From contig JAGASK010000039.1 of NCBI GenBank assembly GCA_017621815.1, forward strand, positions 1-64,000: a DNA stretch of 64,000 nucleotides, read 5' to 3'. The position numbers and the translations under genes are program-made. Below the pieces are notes generated by a model that was not told the origin of the DNA, made no database searches, and saw only the letters and a program-made list of their open reading frames with translations. How positions within the stretch are numbered: position 1 is the stretch's first letter; every line of letters begins with the position of its first letter. The stretch is from Lachnospiraceae bacterium (GTDB taxonomy: Bacteria > Bacillota > Clostridia > Lachnospirales > Lachnospiraceae). This document shows positions 15,798 through 25,491 of this stretch, piece by piece.

Positions 15798-16451
15798 TTA
15801 CTTATCGCAAAAATCAACATTTTTTAAAACAGAAGTAAAAAATTGTCTGAATCCTGTTTCGGCAGCCACATCATCCTGAGAATTATTCTCTAAATCATAA
15901 TAATATTTTCCGGTGGCAATATCTATGGAAATACTGTCAAGAGGAAATCCCGGAATTCTTTTCTTATGCGGGATATCCGTCAGCAGGAAAGCCGCTCCCC
16001 ACAAATTTTCATCCATGCTCTCATAAGTATCATTCCGGCTTACTTTCAGGCAGATGCCGTTTTTATATCTTGCCAAAATACGTCCGTATTTTCGGACAAG
16101 CCCGGTATACTGCACTATCAGTTCCTCATCTGTCAGACGTTTTCCGCCCCGTCCCCTGACATGAATGCCGGGCTGAACCTCATCAGGAAGCATTTTGCCG
16201 GTTTCATAATTCCAAAGATACAGTCCCGAATCACAGGAAAAAACAGGCTGCTGAAATAATTCAAAATAAACTCCCGCTTTCAATCTTGCGTTTTCAAGAG
16301 GACTGTTTCCTGTTTCCTCTATTTCCGGAAGCTCAATATTTTCTCTCTTTGCAGCCTCTGATAAGCTTATAATTTCAACCGGAAGTCCTTCCAGTGTCCT
16401 GCGCATAAACCGAAGCTTTGCCGGATTCCCTGTACCATATATCAGCTCCAT
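15798..16451 (-). CDS. HAM1/RdgB-type non-canonical purine NTP pyrophosphatase
   Basis: The 217-residue protein opens with IYGTGNPAKLRFMR (4-17), the nucleotide-binding start of the HAM1 family, has ETGNSPLENARLKA (about 46-59), SCDSGLYLW (about 72-80) and the basic/Gly-rich PGIHVRGRGGKRLTDEE segment (about 93-109). Such enzymes hydrolyse ITP/XTP to monophosphates and PPi to keep them out of DNA. It is somewhat longer and more divergent than RdgB, so substrate range is uncertain. The ribosome binding site AGAGGA is well placed. Confidence 0.85.
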   Translation of the reverse strand: MELIYGTGNPAKLRFMRRTLEGLPVEIISLSEAAKRENIELPEIEETGNSPLENARLKAGVYFELFQQPVFSCDSGLYLWNYETGKMLPDEVQPGIHVRGRGGKRLTDEELIVQYTGLVRKYGRILARYKNGICLKVSRNDTYESMDENLWGAAFLLTDIPHKKRIPGFPLDSISIDIATGKYYYDLENNSQDDVAAETGFRQFFTSVLKNVDFCDK

Positions 16452-16473
16452 TTTTTATCCTCTGTATCACATA

Positions 16474-17010
16474 TTAATTCTGTACTGCTTTGTATCTGCC
16501 ATCCTTGATAATATACCTCCAGAGAACATCCCTGTATTCAGGCGTGGCATAATCGATTCCCACCCTTTTTGCCGCAGTATATTCCGGACGCACTCCGTCA
16601 TCCTCTATCCACAGTTCCTTAGAAGTCACCAAATCAATTCCGTTTAAACTGCGGTCAATGGACATGGCTTTTGTAACTTTTCCGGGGCCATTATAGTCCT
16701 CCACGCCCCGAATCAGAACAGCCTCAGGAAAACCTTCTTTGCCGGTGACAACATTAAAAAGGGAATGTATTCCATAACACAGGTAAACATAAGCCGTTCC
16801 GCCCTTTTCATACAGCACCTTTGTTCTTTCCGTTTTTCCCTTGCTGGCATGACACGCCGTGTCCTGTTCCCTGTAATAGCATTCTGTTTCCGCAATACGG
16901 TATTTCAAAATACCTGCATCCGTTCTTCTGCACAAAAGCTTTCCTATTAAATCAGCAGCCAGCACTGTTGCCGGCTGGCTGTAATATCTTCTTAGAAGGC
17001 GTTTTCCCAT
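16474..17010 (-). CDS. DNA-3-methyladenine glycosylase (AAG/MPG family)
   Basis: The 178-residue base-excision repair glycosylase removes alkylated purines. Family segments: LAADLIGKLLCRR (about 16-28), RIAETECYYREQDTACHASKG (seen at about 36-56; E and Y supply the active site), GGTAYVYLCYGIH (about 68-80) with intercalating Tyr, and NGPGKVTKAMSI (about 104-115). The ATG at 17010 has TGGAG upstream; the frame extends to 17109 but that part overlaps the serine hydrolase gene. It is immediately downstream of the serine hydrolase, 10 bp after its stop. Confidence 0.9.
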   Translation of the reverse strand: MGKRLLRRYYSQPATVLAADLIGKLLCRRTDAGILKYRIAETECYYREQDTACHASKGKTERTKVLYEKGGTAYVYLCYGIHSLFNVVTGKEGFPEAVLIRGVEDYNGPGKVTKAMSIDRSLNGIDLVTSKELWIEDDGVRPEYTAAKRVGIDYATPEYRDVLWRYIIKDGRYKAVQN

Positions 17011-17020
17011 ATTTTCTCCA

Positions 17021-18184
17021 TCACTCATCCAACGCCGCATATATAATCTGCCGCATTTTTCTTCTGAGCACCTGGTCTGCACCCTGTTCAATCTGCTGCA
17101 TATAAACAAGCATCAGCTCTTCCTCAGGGTCAACAAAGAAATAAGTTCCCGGCAGACCGTCCCAGCCATATTCTCCTATACTTCCATTGCTTCCCGCCTT
17201 GGCAGGGTCTGTCATAATACGCATAAGGTTTCCATAGCTGTAACCTTCAAGACTGTCAAAATAAATGGTCTTCGCCTGCGCATCAGTCAGCTGGCTTTGG
17301 GAAATGTATTCCACAGTTTTCCTTCCCAGAAGTCTTTTTCCATGAAAGCTGCCTTTTGCTGCCAGCATCTGTACAAAATGACTGTAATCCTCTAATGTAG
17401 AATACAAGCCGCCTCCGGCTGACTCAATGTAAGGAGGTTTTGTGGGTGCATACATATTCAGCCCTGCATATGCTTTTTCATCTGCTTCCCTCAAATGCCC
17501 TTTTTCATCTATTCTTGAATACATCTGCGCCAGACGATGATATTCTTCTTCCTTTACATAAAAACCGGTATCCCTCATTTCAAGCGGTTCAAAAATTTCA
17601 TTTTTCAAAAATTCTCCATAAGTCACACCGGTTACCACTTCCACTACACCGCCAATGACATCTGCTGAAATTCCATAATGCCAGGCTTCTCCCGGATGAA
17701 ATAAAAGGGGTACACTGCCAAGGGCATTAATAATATCAAGGTTTGACATGCCGGCTCCCTTAACAGCCTTCTCATGAAGCTCCCTGTACAAGTCTTCCAT
17801 AATTCTTTCAGGCTCTGATTCCGTACCGGGATACACCAGTCCTGAAGTCATATTAAGCAGGTGCTTTAATGTAATCGGTTCTTTAGCGTCTACCAGCCCT
17901 TTTGTTGTGGCAACCTGCATATGCCCATACCCTTCAAGATATTTTGACACCGGGTCAAATAAATCCACTAATCCCCGTTCATACAGCATCATAATTGCCG
18001 TTGTGGTTATAGGCTTTGTCATGGAAAATACTTTATAAATACTATCCTCTCTGTCAGAGCCATATACATTCTTAAATTCCCTTTTTCCTTTGTGCTCTAC
18101 AAGCAAAGATGCTCCCTTAATGCGTTCTTCCTGTATTTCTCTTTCAAAAAGTGCATCCAGCTGTTTTAACTGCTGCCTGTTCAT
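17021..18184 (-). CDS. Serine hydrolase, class C beta-lactamase/esterase family
   Basis: The 387-residue protein has the S-x-x-K nucleophile motif VFSMTKPIT (about 52-60), a second-motif tyrosine in WHYGISADVIGG (about 162-173) and GYSYGNLMRI / DGLPGTYFFVDP near the C-terminus. It lacks a signal peptide, so a cytoplasmic esterase or peptidase is more likely than a true beta-lactamase. I chose the ATG at 18184, six bases after GGAG; the upstream ATG at 18196 would directly abut its Shine-Dalgarno. It follows the phoR gene by 24 bp and may be read through from the phosphate operon. Confidence 0.82.
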   Translation of the reverse strand: MNRQQLKQLDALFEREIQEERIKGASLLVEHKGKREFKNVYGSDREDSIYKVFSMTKPITTTAIMMLYERGLVDLFDPVSKYLEGYGHMQVATTKGLVDAKEPITLKHLLNMTSGLVYPGTESEPERIMEDLYRELHEKAVKGAGMSNLDIINALGSVPLLFHPGEAWHYGISADVIGGVVEVVTGVTYGEFLKNEIFEPLEMRDTGFYVKEEEYHRLAQMYSRIDEKGHLREADEKAYAGLNMYAPTKPPYIESAGGGLYSTLEDYSHFVQMLAAKGSFHGKRLLGRKTVEYISQSQLTDAQAKTIYFDSLEGYSYGNLMRIMTDPAKAGSNGSIGEYGWDGLPGTYFFVDPEEELMLVYMQQIEQGADQVLRRKMRQIIYAALDE

Positions 18185-18208
18185 GTATAACTCCATCTCC
18201 TATCTTAA

Positions 18209-19621
18209 CTATCTGAATCTGGCATTTCTCACCGCAGGAAAAGTTACCGTAATTTCCGTTCCTTCTCCCGGCTTGCTTGTAAGCGTTATCGCCGCATTTA
18301 ATTTTAACAGAATATGCTTCACTATTGCAAGTCCTAAACCTGTTCCGCCCGTGGATTTACTGCGGCTCTTATCTACCCTGTAAAAGCGTTCAAAAATTCT
18401 GTCCTGATGTTCCTTGGGGATACCTATTCCGGTATCTTTTACGATAAGCACTGCTGTATCCAAACGGTCTTTTACTATGACAGATACACTTCCGTTTTCC
18501 TTGTTATAGCGAATGGCATTATCACACAGATTATAAAGCACCTCTTCAAGCATTTGCCTGTTGGCCATAACAACAGCATTTTCCGCTTCTACAGTAAGCG
18601 TCACATTATGCTTTGCGGCACTTATCTGCATCATGCTGACACATGCCTGAGCACACTCCTTCAAGCTAACCGGTTCAAGAATTTCTTCGTTATCCGAATC
18701 GTCCAATTCAGAAAGACGTATCACATCATTAATCAGCGTTAGCAGCCTTCCGGAATTTTTATGAATTTCTCCGCAGAATCTTTTAATTTCCCCCTCATCT
18801 GTTACCATTCCGTTTTCAATCAGCTCTGAGTACCCTGAGATTGCCGTCAGGGGTGTTTTCAGCTCATGGGAAACATTTGCGGTAAATTCCTGCCGGAGCC
18901 TGGCATTTTGCATTACATCATCATGCTGGCTTTTAATAGCTTCAATAAAAGGCTTCATTTCCTCATACGCTTCTATCCTGGAAGCATTCTCCACATCTTC
19001 GGCAATCTGTTTAACCGGAAGCATAATTCCCTCTGCCATATAGTAAGAAAGCACTGCGCAGACCGCAAACAAAACAGCAGCCACTATCAGAAGATAAGGG
19101 ATTGCCGACTCCATTATCATATAGATGCTGTCGGCATTTCTTGCCACCCTCAGAACACTTCCGTTCTTTAACAGAAGGGCAAAATAATAAGTATTCTGGT
19201 CAAGAGTATCGGATTTACGGATTTCACTGCCTTCTCCGGTCTCAAATGCTGCCTTTATCTCCGGTCTGTCCTTATGATTTGGCAGTTCTTCTGCCGGAGC
19301 CTGCGTATCATAGATTACCGTCCCATCCTCTGTAACAAGGGTAATTCTGATTTTATCCTGCAAAAGTTCTCCTGCAAACCCCGAAAGTTCTTTCTTAACA
19401 TTGTCAAATATACCGGTTTCTTCATTTCCTGAGCGGGTTTCCGTCACTGTTTCCATATCTTCCAGTTTCAGATAATATACCACAGCTTTTGCATAAACCT
19501 TCAAATCTTCCATAATCTGCTTTTTCAGCAAATTATAACAAACAGCTACCGTCAGCAATAATGTCGCCAAAATTGCCAAAGTAGCTGTTCCTAAAAGTCT
19601 TTTATTTATTTTCTTTTTCAT
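18209..19621 (-). CDS. phoR: Sensor histidine kinase of the phosphate two-component system
   Basis: The 470-residue membrane kinase has TM1 (about 5-30), an extracytoplasmic domain (about 31-165), TM2 (about 170-192), then HisKA with NVSHELKTPLTAISGYS near 250 and HATPase with an N-box (LCDNAIRYNKENG), DTGIGIPKEHQDRIFERFYR and GGTGLGLAIVKHI. Together with the adjacent PhoB-type regulator and the pst genes it fits PhoR, which senses phosphate status through PstSCAB/PhoU. The ATG at 19621 has GAGG upstream; an ATGA overlap with the regulator at 19642 is an alternative. Confidence 0.9.
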   Translation of the reverse strand: MKKKINKRLLGTATLAILATLLLTVAVCYNLLKKQIMEDLKVYAKAVVYYLKLEDMETVTETRSGNEETGIFDNVKKELSGFAGELLQDKIRITLVTEDGTVIYDTQAPAEELPNHKDRPEIKAAFETGEGSEIRKSDTLDQNTYYFALLLKNGSVLRVARNADSIYMIMESAIPYLLIVAAVLFAVCAVLSYYMAEGIMLPVKQIAEDVENASRIEAYEEMKPFIEAIKSQHDDVMQNARLRQEFTANVSHELKTPLTAISGYSELIENGMVTDEGEIKRFCGEIHKNSGRLLTLINDVIRLSELDDSDNEEILEPVSLKECAQACVSMMQISAAKHNVTLTVEAENAVVMANRQMLEEVLYNLCDNAIRYNKENGSVSVIVKDRLDTAVLIVKDTGIGIPKEHQDRIFERFYRVDKSRSKSTGGTGLGLAIVKHILLKLNAAITLTSKPGEGTEITVTFPAVRNARFR

Positions 19622-19638
19622 TGATCCTCGTCCTATTG

Positions 19639-20313
19639 TCATGAATTAAAGATATAACCCACATTACGTACCGTCTTAATCATGCTGCCTGCATCCTGCA
19701 GTTTTTGACGCAGTGTTTTAATATGCATATCAAGAGTCCGTGATTCTCCTTCAAAATCCGTCCCCCAGACTTTTTCCAGAATTTCTTCCCTGGAAGTTAC
19801 AATTCCTGCATTAATCATCAGCAGTTTAAGAAGCTCATATTCCTTATAAGTCAATTCACACTTTTCATCGTTTACGGTGACACGATGCTTTTCCTCGTCC
19901 AGGCAGACAGAACCGATTAGCATTTTCTTATCCGCCTGTTCCTTGCTTGTTCTGCGAAGGAGTGCTTTCACTCTGGATATCAGCTCCATAATGCCAAAAG
20001 GCTTTGTCAGATAATCGTCTGCGCCTGTATCAAGTCCTTTTACCTTATCAATTTCCGTGGTTTTGGCTGTCACCATAATAATCGGCAGATTCCTGCCGTT
20101 TACACTCTGACGAAGCTTCTTTACAATATCAAGACCATCTGCATCGGGAAGCATAATATCAAGCAAGAGCAAATCCGGGCATCGCTTTTCAAATGCCTTA
20201 TAAAAGTCAGCGGCAATTTCAAATTCTTCTACTTCAAACCCTGAATTTTTAAGGGCAATCGCCTCTATTTCCCTGATATTCTTATCATCTTCCACAATAT
20301 AAATCGTTGACAT
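19639..20313 (-). CDS. phoB: OmpR/PhoB-family response regulator of the phosphate system
   Basis: The 224-residue regulator has a receiver domain with acidic pair near D9-D10, the phospho-acceptor Asp in LLLLDIMLPDADG (about D54), Thr/Lys switch residues (MVTAKTTE; LTKPFG near 103) and a winged-helix domain (about 128-222) with LTYKEYELLKLLM and RTLDMHIKTLRQKL. By context it is the PhoB/PhoP-type regulator expected to bind the phased TTTACA-like repeats upstream of pstS. Ribosome binding site AAGGAGAG is present. Confidence 0.92.
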   Translation of the reverse strand: MSTIYIVEDDKNIREIEAIALKNSGFEVEEFEIAADFYKAFEKRCPDLLLLDIMLPDADGLDIVKKLRQSVNGRNLPIIMVTAKTTEIDKVKGLDTGADDYLTKPFGIMELISRVKALLRRTSKEQADKKMLIGSVCLDEEKHRVTVNDEKCELTYKEYELLKLLMINAGIVTSREEILEKVWGTDFEGESRTLDMHIKTLRQKLQDAGSMIKTVRNVGYIFNS

Positions 20314-20332
20314 ATTATAGAACTCTCCTTAT

Positions 20333-22105
20333 TTAAGGCAGCTGATAACGCTCTTTCAAATGCTTTACCTCTGTTGTAAAGGCCACATTATCCTTGCTTG
20401 AAATACTTTCCTGATACTCATGAGTTTCAAAGTTTTCCTCATTCAGCTGCAGCAAAGAAAGAGCAATATTGGAACAGTGGTCGGATACTCTTTCATAGTT
20501 AGTGGTAACATCCGAAAGCACAAATCCCATTTCAATGGTACATTTTCCTTTACGCAGCCTCTTCATATGACGCTTTTTTACCTCTACGCTGAGATAATCA
20601 ATAACCTCTTCTAAAGGCTCTATCATTTCTGCCAGTTTCAAATCCTCTTCCTGGAAAACCAGAATAGAGGTATTTACAATATCCTTAATGGCACCTGTAT
20701 AAACCGCCAGTTCCTCCTGGGCTTTTTTAGAGAAGGACAATTCCTTCTGATTCATTTCCTTTGCGGATTCCATAATGTTGATGGCGTGATCCGAAATCCG
20801 TTCAAAATCACCGATGCAATGAAGCAATACCGAAAGTTCCTGACTGTCTTTTTCCGTTAAATGCCTGCTGCTCAGTTTTACAAGATAGGAACCAATTTCG
20901 TCTTCATAATGATCCACTATATTTTCAAGCTCAATCACTTTCTCTGACGCTTCCTTGTCATACTTTTCAAGCATCTGAATTGCAAGGAACAATGCTTCCC
21001 TGGAATATTCCGCCATATCAATCGCAACATTTTTGCACTGCTCCAGCGCAAAACCCGGTGTATTTAAGAAACGGGAATCCAAAAGCTGAATTTCCTTTTT
21101 GACACTGTCTGCCTCCCTCTTTTCTTCTTCCGATTCAGGAATCGTAAGGTAAACAAGCTTTTCCAATATAAAAGTGAAAGGGAACATTACAATTACTGCC
21201 ACTACATTAAATGCACTGTGTATTATAGCAACGCCGACAGCACTGGCTGCCTGATCTAAAAATTCAAAATGGACAAATGCATTAATGGCATAAAATACTG
21301 CCATAAAAGCCACTGTCTTAATAATATTATAATAAAGATGAATCAGGGCAGTACGTTTAGCCCCTTTATTACCCCCTGCACCGGAAATAAGCGCCGGCAT
21401 ACAGGCGCCTACATTTTCACCCATGATAATGGGAATAGCCGTAGCATAGCTGACCGCTCCCGATGCGCAAAGAGCCTGCAGAATACCTACAGATGCGGAA
21501 GAAGACTGAATAATTGCAGTCAGAATAAGCCCTGCCAGCATACCCAGCACAGGATTGGAAAACATCAGCAGAAGATTGGATATTTCCGGACTTTGTGCAA
21601 AAGGAGTCACAGAGCCGGACATAGTATCCATACCAAACATCAGGACTGCGAAACCAATCATAATGGTGCCCACATTCTTATGTACTTCTTTCTTGCTCAT
21701 GCCCATAAGAATGACACCGATAATAGCAAGCACCGGCGAAAAAGAAGTGGGCTTTAAAAACTGCAGAAAAAAACTGCTTCCATTTACATCTGTTAAACTT
21801 AAAATCCAGGCTGTTACCGTAGTACCTACATTAGCGCCCAGTATTACGCCCACTGCCTGAGACAGCTTCATGATGCCCGAATTAACAAAACCCACTACCA
21901 TAACCGTGGTAGCAGATGAAGACTGGATAACTGCCGTAACACCGGCACCGAGCAAAACCGCCATTAACTTATTAGAGGTTAATTTCTCTAAAATAAGCTC
22001 AAGCTTACCTCCTGATGCCTTTTTCAATCCGTCTCCCATCACATTCATTCCATAAAGGAAAAGTGCAAGACCGCCTATCATCGTTAGTATATCAAAAATA
22101 TCCAT
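20333..22105 (-). CDS. Na/Pi cotransporter family protein with C-terminal PhoU-like domain
   Basis: The 590-residue protein has about eight to nine membrane segments in its first 320 residues, with the two inverted QSSS repeats of the NptA/PhoU-type Na+/phosphate cotransporters (VIQSSSATTVMVVGFV near 60-75 and IIQSSSASVGILQAL near 198-212). The C-terminal part (about 345-560) is a helical PhoU-like domain. It sits inside the phosphate operon between phoU and the regulator, giving a low-affinity Na+-driven route alongside the high-affinity Pst system. GGAGGG ribosome binding site. Confidence 0.9.
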   Translation of the reverse strand: MDIFDILTMIGGLALFLYGMNVMGDGLKKASGGKLELILEKLTSNKLMAVLLGAGVTAVIQSSSATTVMVVGFVNSGIMKLSQAVGVILGANVGTTVTAWILSLTDVNGSSFFLQFLKPTSFSPVLAIIGVILMGMSKKEVHKNVGTIMIGFAVLMFGMDTMSGSVTPFAQSPEISNLLLMFSNPVLGMLAGLILTAIIQSSSASVGILQALCASGAVSYATAIPIIMGENVGACMPALISGAGGNKGAKRTALIHLYYNIIKTVAFMAVFYAINAFVHFEFLDQAASAVGVAIIHSAFNVVAVIVMFPFTFILEKLVYLTIPESEEEKREADSVKKEIQLLDSRFLNTPGFALEQCKNVAIDMAEYSREALFLAIQMLEKYDKEASEKVIELENIVDHYEDEIGSYLVKLSSRHLTEKDSQELSVLLHCIGDFERISDHAINIMESAKEMNQKELSFSKKAQEELAVYTGAIKDIVNTSILVFQEEDLKLAEMIEPLEEVIDYLSVEVKKRHMKRLRKGKCTIEMGFVLSDVTTNYERVSDHCSNIALSLLQLNEENFETHEYQESISSKDNVAFTTEVKHLKERYQLP

Positions 22106-22204
22106 TCCCTATCCCTCCGGGTTTTGTATAAAAGCCGCTTGCTCATTATTTTACACTATTTATCACCTTTTGGGTATAAGAAATTTTATTTTTTCACGGA
22201 AGCC

Positions 22205-22867
22205 CTACAAAAGCCGCATATCGCTGATGCTTCCGGTTTCCTGAAAAATCTCCCATTCACCGATATTTACGGCATGGTCACCGATTTTCTCCAGATATTT
22301 TGCCACCATAAGCACATCAACACATTCATCGGCATCCTTTACTTCTCTTTTAAGAGAGTCGATAATATCGTACTTTACCTTATTGAATAAATCATCCACC
22401 ACATCATCTTCTTTTATAACATCTTTGGCGGCTTCCTTATCTCTGTTTACAAAGGCTTCCACTGCGGTTCTGACCATTTCCTTCGCAGCACAGATCATAG
22501 GTGTAAGGTGTACGGAATATTGTTCTAAGTCTTTCATTCCGATTCTCAGCATCAAATCCGCCATATCCGCCACATGGTCACCGACCCGCTCGATATCTGT
22601 TACTACCTTCAGGCTGGCCGTAACCACCCGCAAATCTCCTATTACCGGCTGCTGCTTGGTAATCAGAAACAAACACTGCGATTCAATTTCCCGCTGTCTT
22701 TTGTTAATGTCCTTATCAATATTTCTGATTCTTGCAATATCCTCTTCCGATTTATTGTAAAAAGCATCAAACAGGCTGTCATAATTACTTTCCACCTTCT
22801 GCGCCATATCTGCTACATTTTGCTTCAGCAGCCTTAATTCATTGTCAAATGTAATTCTGGGTGACAT
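22205..22867 (-). CDS. phoU: Phosphate transport regulator PhoU
   Basis: The 220-residue helical protein has the two PhoU three-helix repeats, each with the E/D-x3-D metal-binding pattern: RQREIESQCLFLI ... DLRVVTASLKVVTDIERVGDHVADMA near 55-105, and YLEKIGDHAVNIGEW near 190. PhoU represses the Pho regulon with PhoR and PstSCAB. It directly follows pstB (18 bp). Confidence 0.95.
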   Translation of the reverse strand: MSPRITFDNELRLLKQNVADMAQKVESNYDSLFDAFYNKSEEDIARIRNIDKDINKRQREIESQCLFLITKQQPVIGDLRVVTASLKVVTDIERVGDHVADMADLMLRIGMKDLEQYSVHLTPMICAAKEMVRTAVEAFVNRDKEAAKDVIKEDDVVDDLFNKVKYDIIDSLKREVKDADECVDVLMVAKYLEKIGDHAVNIGEWEIFQETGSISDMRLL

Positions 22868-22885
22868 TCTCTTCTCCTCTCAATA

Positions 22886-23650
22886 TTAGCCGAATCTTCC
22901 TGTAATATAATCTTCCGTTCTCTTATCCTTTGGTCTTGAAAATATATTGTCGGTGGTATCAAATTCTATAACTTCCCCTACCAGAAAGAAGGCTGTATAA
23001 TCCGATACCCTGGCTGCCTGCTGCATATTATGTGTAACTACAACCACCGTATATTTCTTTTTCAGTTCTTCCATCAATTCCTCAATTTTCAGGGTAGAAA
23101 TGGGATCCAGTGCAGAAGTGGGCTCATCCATAAGAAGAATTTCAGGTTCAACTGCCAGCGCCCTTGCGATACAAAGCCTTTGCTGCTGTCCGCCGGAAAG
23201 TCCCAATGCAGACTTTTTCAGTCTGTCTTTTACTTCATCAAAAATTGCAGCTCCTCTAAGGGAGGTTTCCACTATTTCATCCAGCTTTGCTCTATTTTTA
23301 ATCCCATGAATTCTCGGACCATATGCGATATTGTCGTAAATGCTCATGGGAAAAGGGTTAGGCTGCTGAAAAACCATGCCCATTTTTTTTCGCAAAAGGG
23401 TGGTATCCACCTTAGGATCATAAATATTTTCTCCGTCCAGAAGCACTTCTCCGTCTATCTTCACACAGTCAATTAAATCATTCATCCTGTTTAAGGTTTT
23501 TAAAAAAGTTGATTTTCCGCATCCGGAAGGACCGATAAAGGCCGTTACCGCACCGGGCGAAATGCTCATATTGATATCCTTAAGTGCATGATTTTCCCCA
23601 TAATGAAGATTTAAATTCCGGGTAATAATTTTGTACTTATTTTCACTCAT
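22886..23650 (-). CDS. pstB: Phosphate ABC transporter ATP-binding protein
   Basis: The 254-residue ATPase has Walker [20 protein letters not shown] (about 39-57), the PstB-type Q-loop [18 protein letters not shown], the signature [16 protein letters not shown] (about 150-165) and Walker [15 protein letters not shown]. It powers high-affinity phosphate import with PstC and PstA. Order pstS-C-A-B-phoU is canonical. Confidence 0.97.
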   Translation of the reverse strand: MSENKYKIITRNLNLHYGENHALKDINMSISPGAVTAFIGPSGCGKSTFLKTLNRMNDLIDCVKIDGEVLLDGENIYDPKVDTTLLRKKMGMVFQQPNPFPMSIYDNIAYGPRIHGIKNRAKLDEIVETSLRGAAIFDEVKDRLKKSALGLSGGQQQRLCIARALAVEPEILLMDEPTSALDPISTLKIEELMEELKKKYTVVVVTHNMQQAARVSDYTAFFLVGEVIEFDTTDNIFSRPKDKRTEDYITGRFG

Positions 23651-23661
23651 TTTTTATCCTT

Positions 23662-24537
23662 TCAGTCGATTCTGCCGACATCAAATTTCTTTGCCAGATA
23701 CTTGGTAAGCCAGTTAATTGCAAGTACAATAACCAGAAGAACCACTGCAATTCCAAAAGCTGTGGAATACTCCGCTTTTGCCATGCTGAGGTAAAGCTGT
23801 ATGGTAAGCGTTCCGCCTGATTCCAGAATTTTCTTTAAAAATCCCATTCCCGTCTTGGGAAACAGATAACCGCTTCCTGCCGTAAACAAAAGCGCAGCTG
23901 ATTCTCCCACAATTCTTCCTATTGCCAGAATCACCCCTGTAATGATTCCGGGCATGGCTGAGGGCAGAAGAATCGTCCTGATCATGTACCATTTTGTAGC
24001 TCCCATTCCCAGCGCTCCGCTCCGATAGCTGTCCGGCACTGTTTTTAAAGCTTCCTGCGTATTTCTGGTAATTAACGGAAGAACCATAATTGTCAGCGTC
24101 AGGGAGCCGGTTAAAATTGAGTATCCAAATCCCAAAACCGTTCCAAAAAACACCATTCCAAACAAACCGAAAATAATGGAAGGAATACCCGACAGAGTTT
24201 CTGTAGTAAACTCAATTGCCGACACCAGCTTTCCCGGCTTTGCGTACTCATTCAGATAAATTGCCGAACCGATTCCCACAGGTGTTGCTATGAGCAGCGT
24301 AATCACAATAATATAAAGAGTATTTACAATGTTTCCGGCAATGCCCACTGTCTTATTTAAGGTACTTGTTACGGTAGTCAGGAACTGAATATTGATGCTT
24401 CCGATTCCCTTAAAGAACACATAGCCGATAATTCCGATTAAAAGAACCACGGAAAATCCCGCCGATAAGTAAATAAAAAATTTAATAACATTATCCGAAA
24501 CTCTTACTTTTCTGTTCATAATGCTGTTATGCATCAT
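23662..24537 (-). CDS. pstA: Phosphate ABC transporter permease PstA
   Basis: The 291-residue permease has six hydrophobic segments and the EAA-type cytoplasmic loop (RSGALGMGATKWYMIRTILLPSA seen near 167-189). It forms the membrane channel with PstC. The start region carries tandem ATG codons overlapping the end of pstC by 11 bp, implying translational coupling; an internal ATG at 24519 is an alternative. Confidence 0.95.
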   Translation of the reverse strand: MMHNSIMNRKVRVSDNVIKFFIYLSAGFSVVLLIGIIGYVFFKGIGSINIQFLTTVTSTLNKTVGIAGNIVNTLYIIVITLLIATPVGIGSAIYLNEYAKPGKLVSAIEFTTETLSGIPSIIFGLFGMVFFGTVLGFGYSILTGSLTLTIMVLPLITRNTQEALKTVPDSYRSGALGMGATKWYMIRTILLPSAMPGIITGVILAIGRIVGESAALLFTAGSGYLFPKTGMGFLKKILESGGTLTIQLYLSMAKAEYSTAFGIAVVLLVIVLAINWLTKYLAKKFDVGRID

Positions 24538-25465
24538 CCTTATCCCCTTTCTTTAATATTCTTGACAGGGATACATTGATTATCATAATAAAAGCAAACA
24601 ATACCAGCCCTATGGTAAAGAGCACCTGCCTGTGCAATCCTGCCGCATATCCCATTTCCGCCACAATTGCGGTTGTTAAAAATCTGACGGAATTAAACGG
24701 CAAAGGCATATTGACAGAGCTGCCGGAAACAAGCGTGATTGCCATAGCCTCTCCAATAGCCCTTCCCACTCCAAGCACGATTGCCGTAATAATGCCTGAC
24801 TTTGCCGCCGGAATAATCACCTTGAAAATCGTCTGTATATGGGAAGCCCCAAGTGCCAGGGAAGCAGATTTTAAGGATGCCGGCACCGCCCTGATAGCCG
24901 ATTCACTGATATTGATTACAGTAGGAAGAATCATAATCGCAAGAACAATAACTGCAGAAAGCAAATTGGCTCCTCCTGTAAACTGATGGGTTTCCGAACC
25001 CTTAAAAAGCGCAAGCTCCAGCTTATACATGAGAGGGTTTAAAATCATAAGTCCCAGCAGACCGTATATAACAGAGGGAATGCCCGCAAGAAGCTCTACC
25101 GCAGGCTTTACAACTGCTGCCAGCTTTTTCGGGGCTGTTTCTGCCAAAAATATGGCTGTCAGAACTCCAATCGGAACTCCGAGAAGCACTGCCAGTGCCG
25201 TTCCTGCTATTGAGGTCAGAATAACATATAAAATTCCGTATGACGGTTCCGATGCAGTAGGCTTCCATGTGGTTCCGAAAATAATCTCCTTAATGCCTAC
25301 GCTGAATAATGCCGGTACACCGTTTATAATCATGTATACTGTAATAGAAATAACCGCTAATATTGCAATAAACGCGCACAGGGTGAAAATACCCTGTGCC
25401 GTTTTTTCAACTGCGGACTTATTCTTACTGTTTCCAAAGATTGAGAAAGTCTGCTGTTTTTCCAA
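24527..25465 (-). CDS. pstC: Phosphate ABC transporter permease PstC
   Basis: The 312-residue permease has six main transmembrane segments after a cytoplasmic N-terminus and the EAA loop with LKSASLALGASHIQTIFK (about 206-223). The start codon is TTG (25463-25465), eight bases after AGAGGT, so the N-terminus MEKQQTFSIFG is read from a TTG. It lies 26 bp after pstS. Confidence 0.95.
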   Translation of the reverse strand: MEKQQTFSIFGNSKNKSAVEKTAQGIFTLCAFIAILAVISITVYMIINGVPALFSVGIKEIIFGTTWKPTASEPSYGILYVILTSIAGTALAVLLGVPIGVLTAIFLAETAPKKLAAVVKPAVELLAGIPSVIYGLLGLMILNPLMYKLELALFKGSETHQFTGGANLLSAVIVLAIMILPTVINISESAIRAVPASLKSASLALGASHIQTIFKVIIPAAKSGIITAIVLGVGRAIGEAMAITLVSGSSVNMPLPFNSVRFLTTAIVAEMGYAAGLHRQVLFTIGLVLFAFIMIINVSLSRILKKGDKDDA

Positions 25466-25491
25466 AATTATTACCTCTCTGCCAAAGCTCC

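Noticed and set aside
17021..18184. True beta-lactamase (resistance gene)
   Set aside because: It has the SMTK motif but no signal peptide and the second and third motifs fit esterase/serine hydrolase relatives better.
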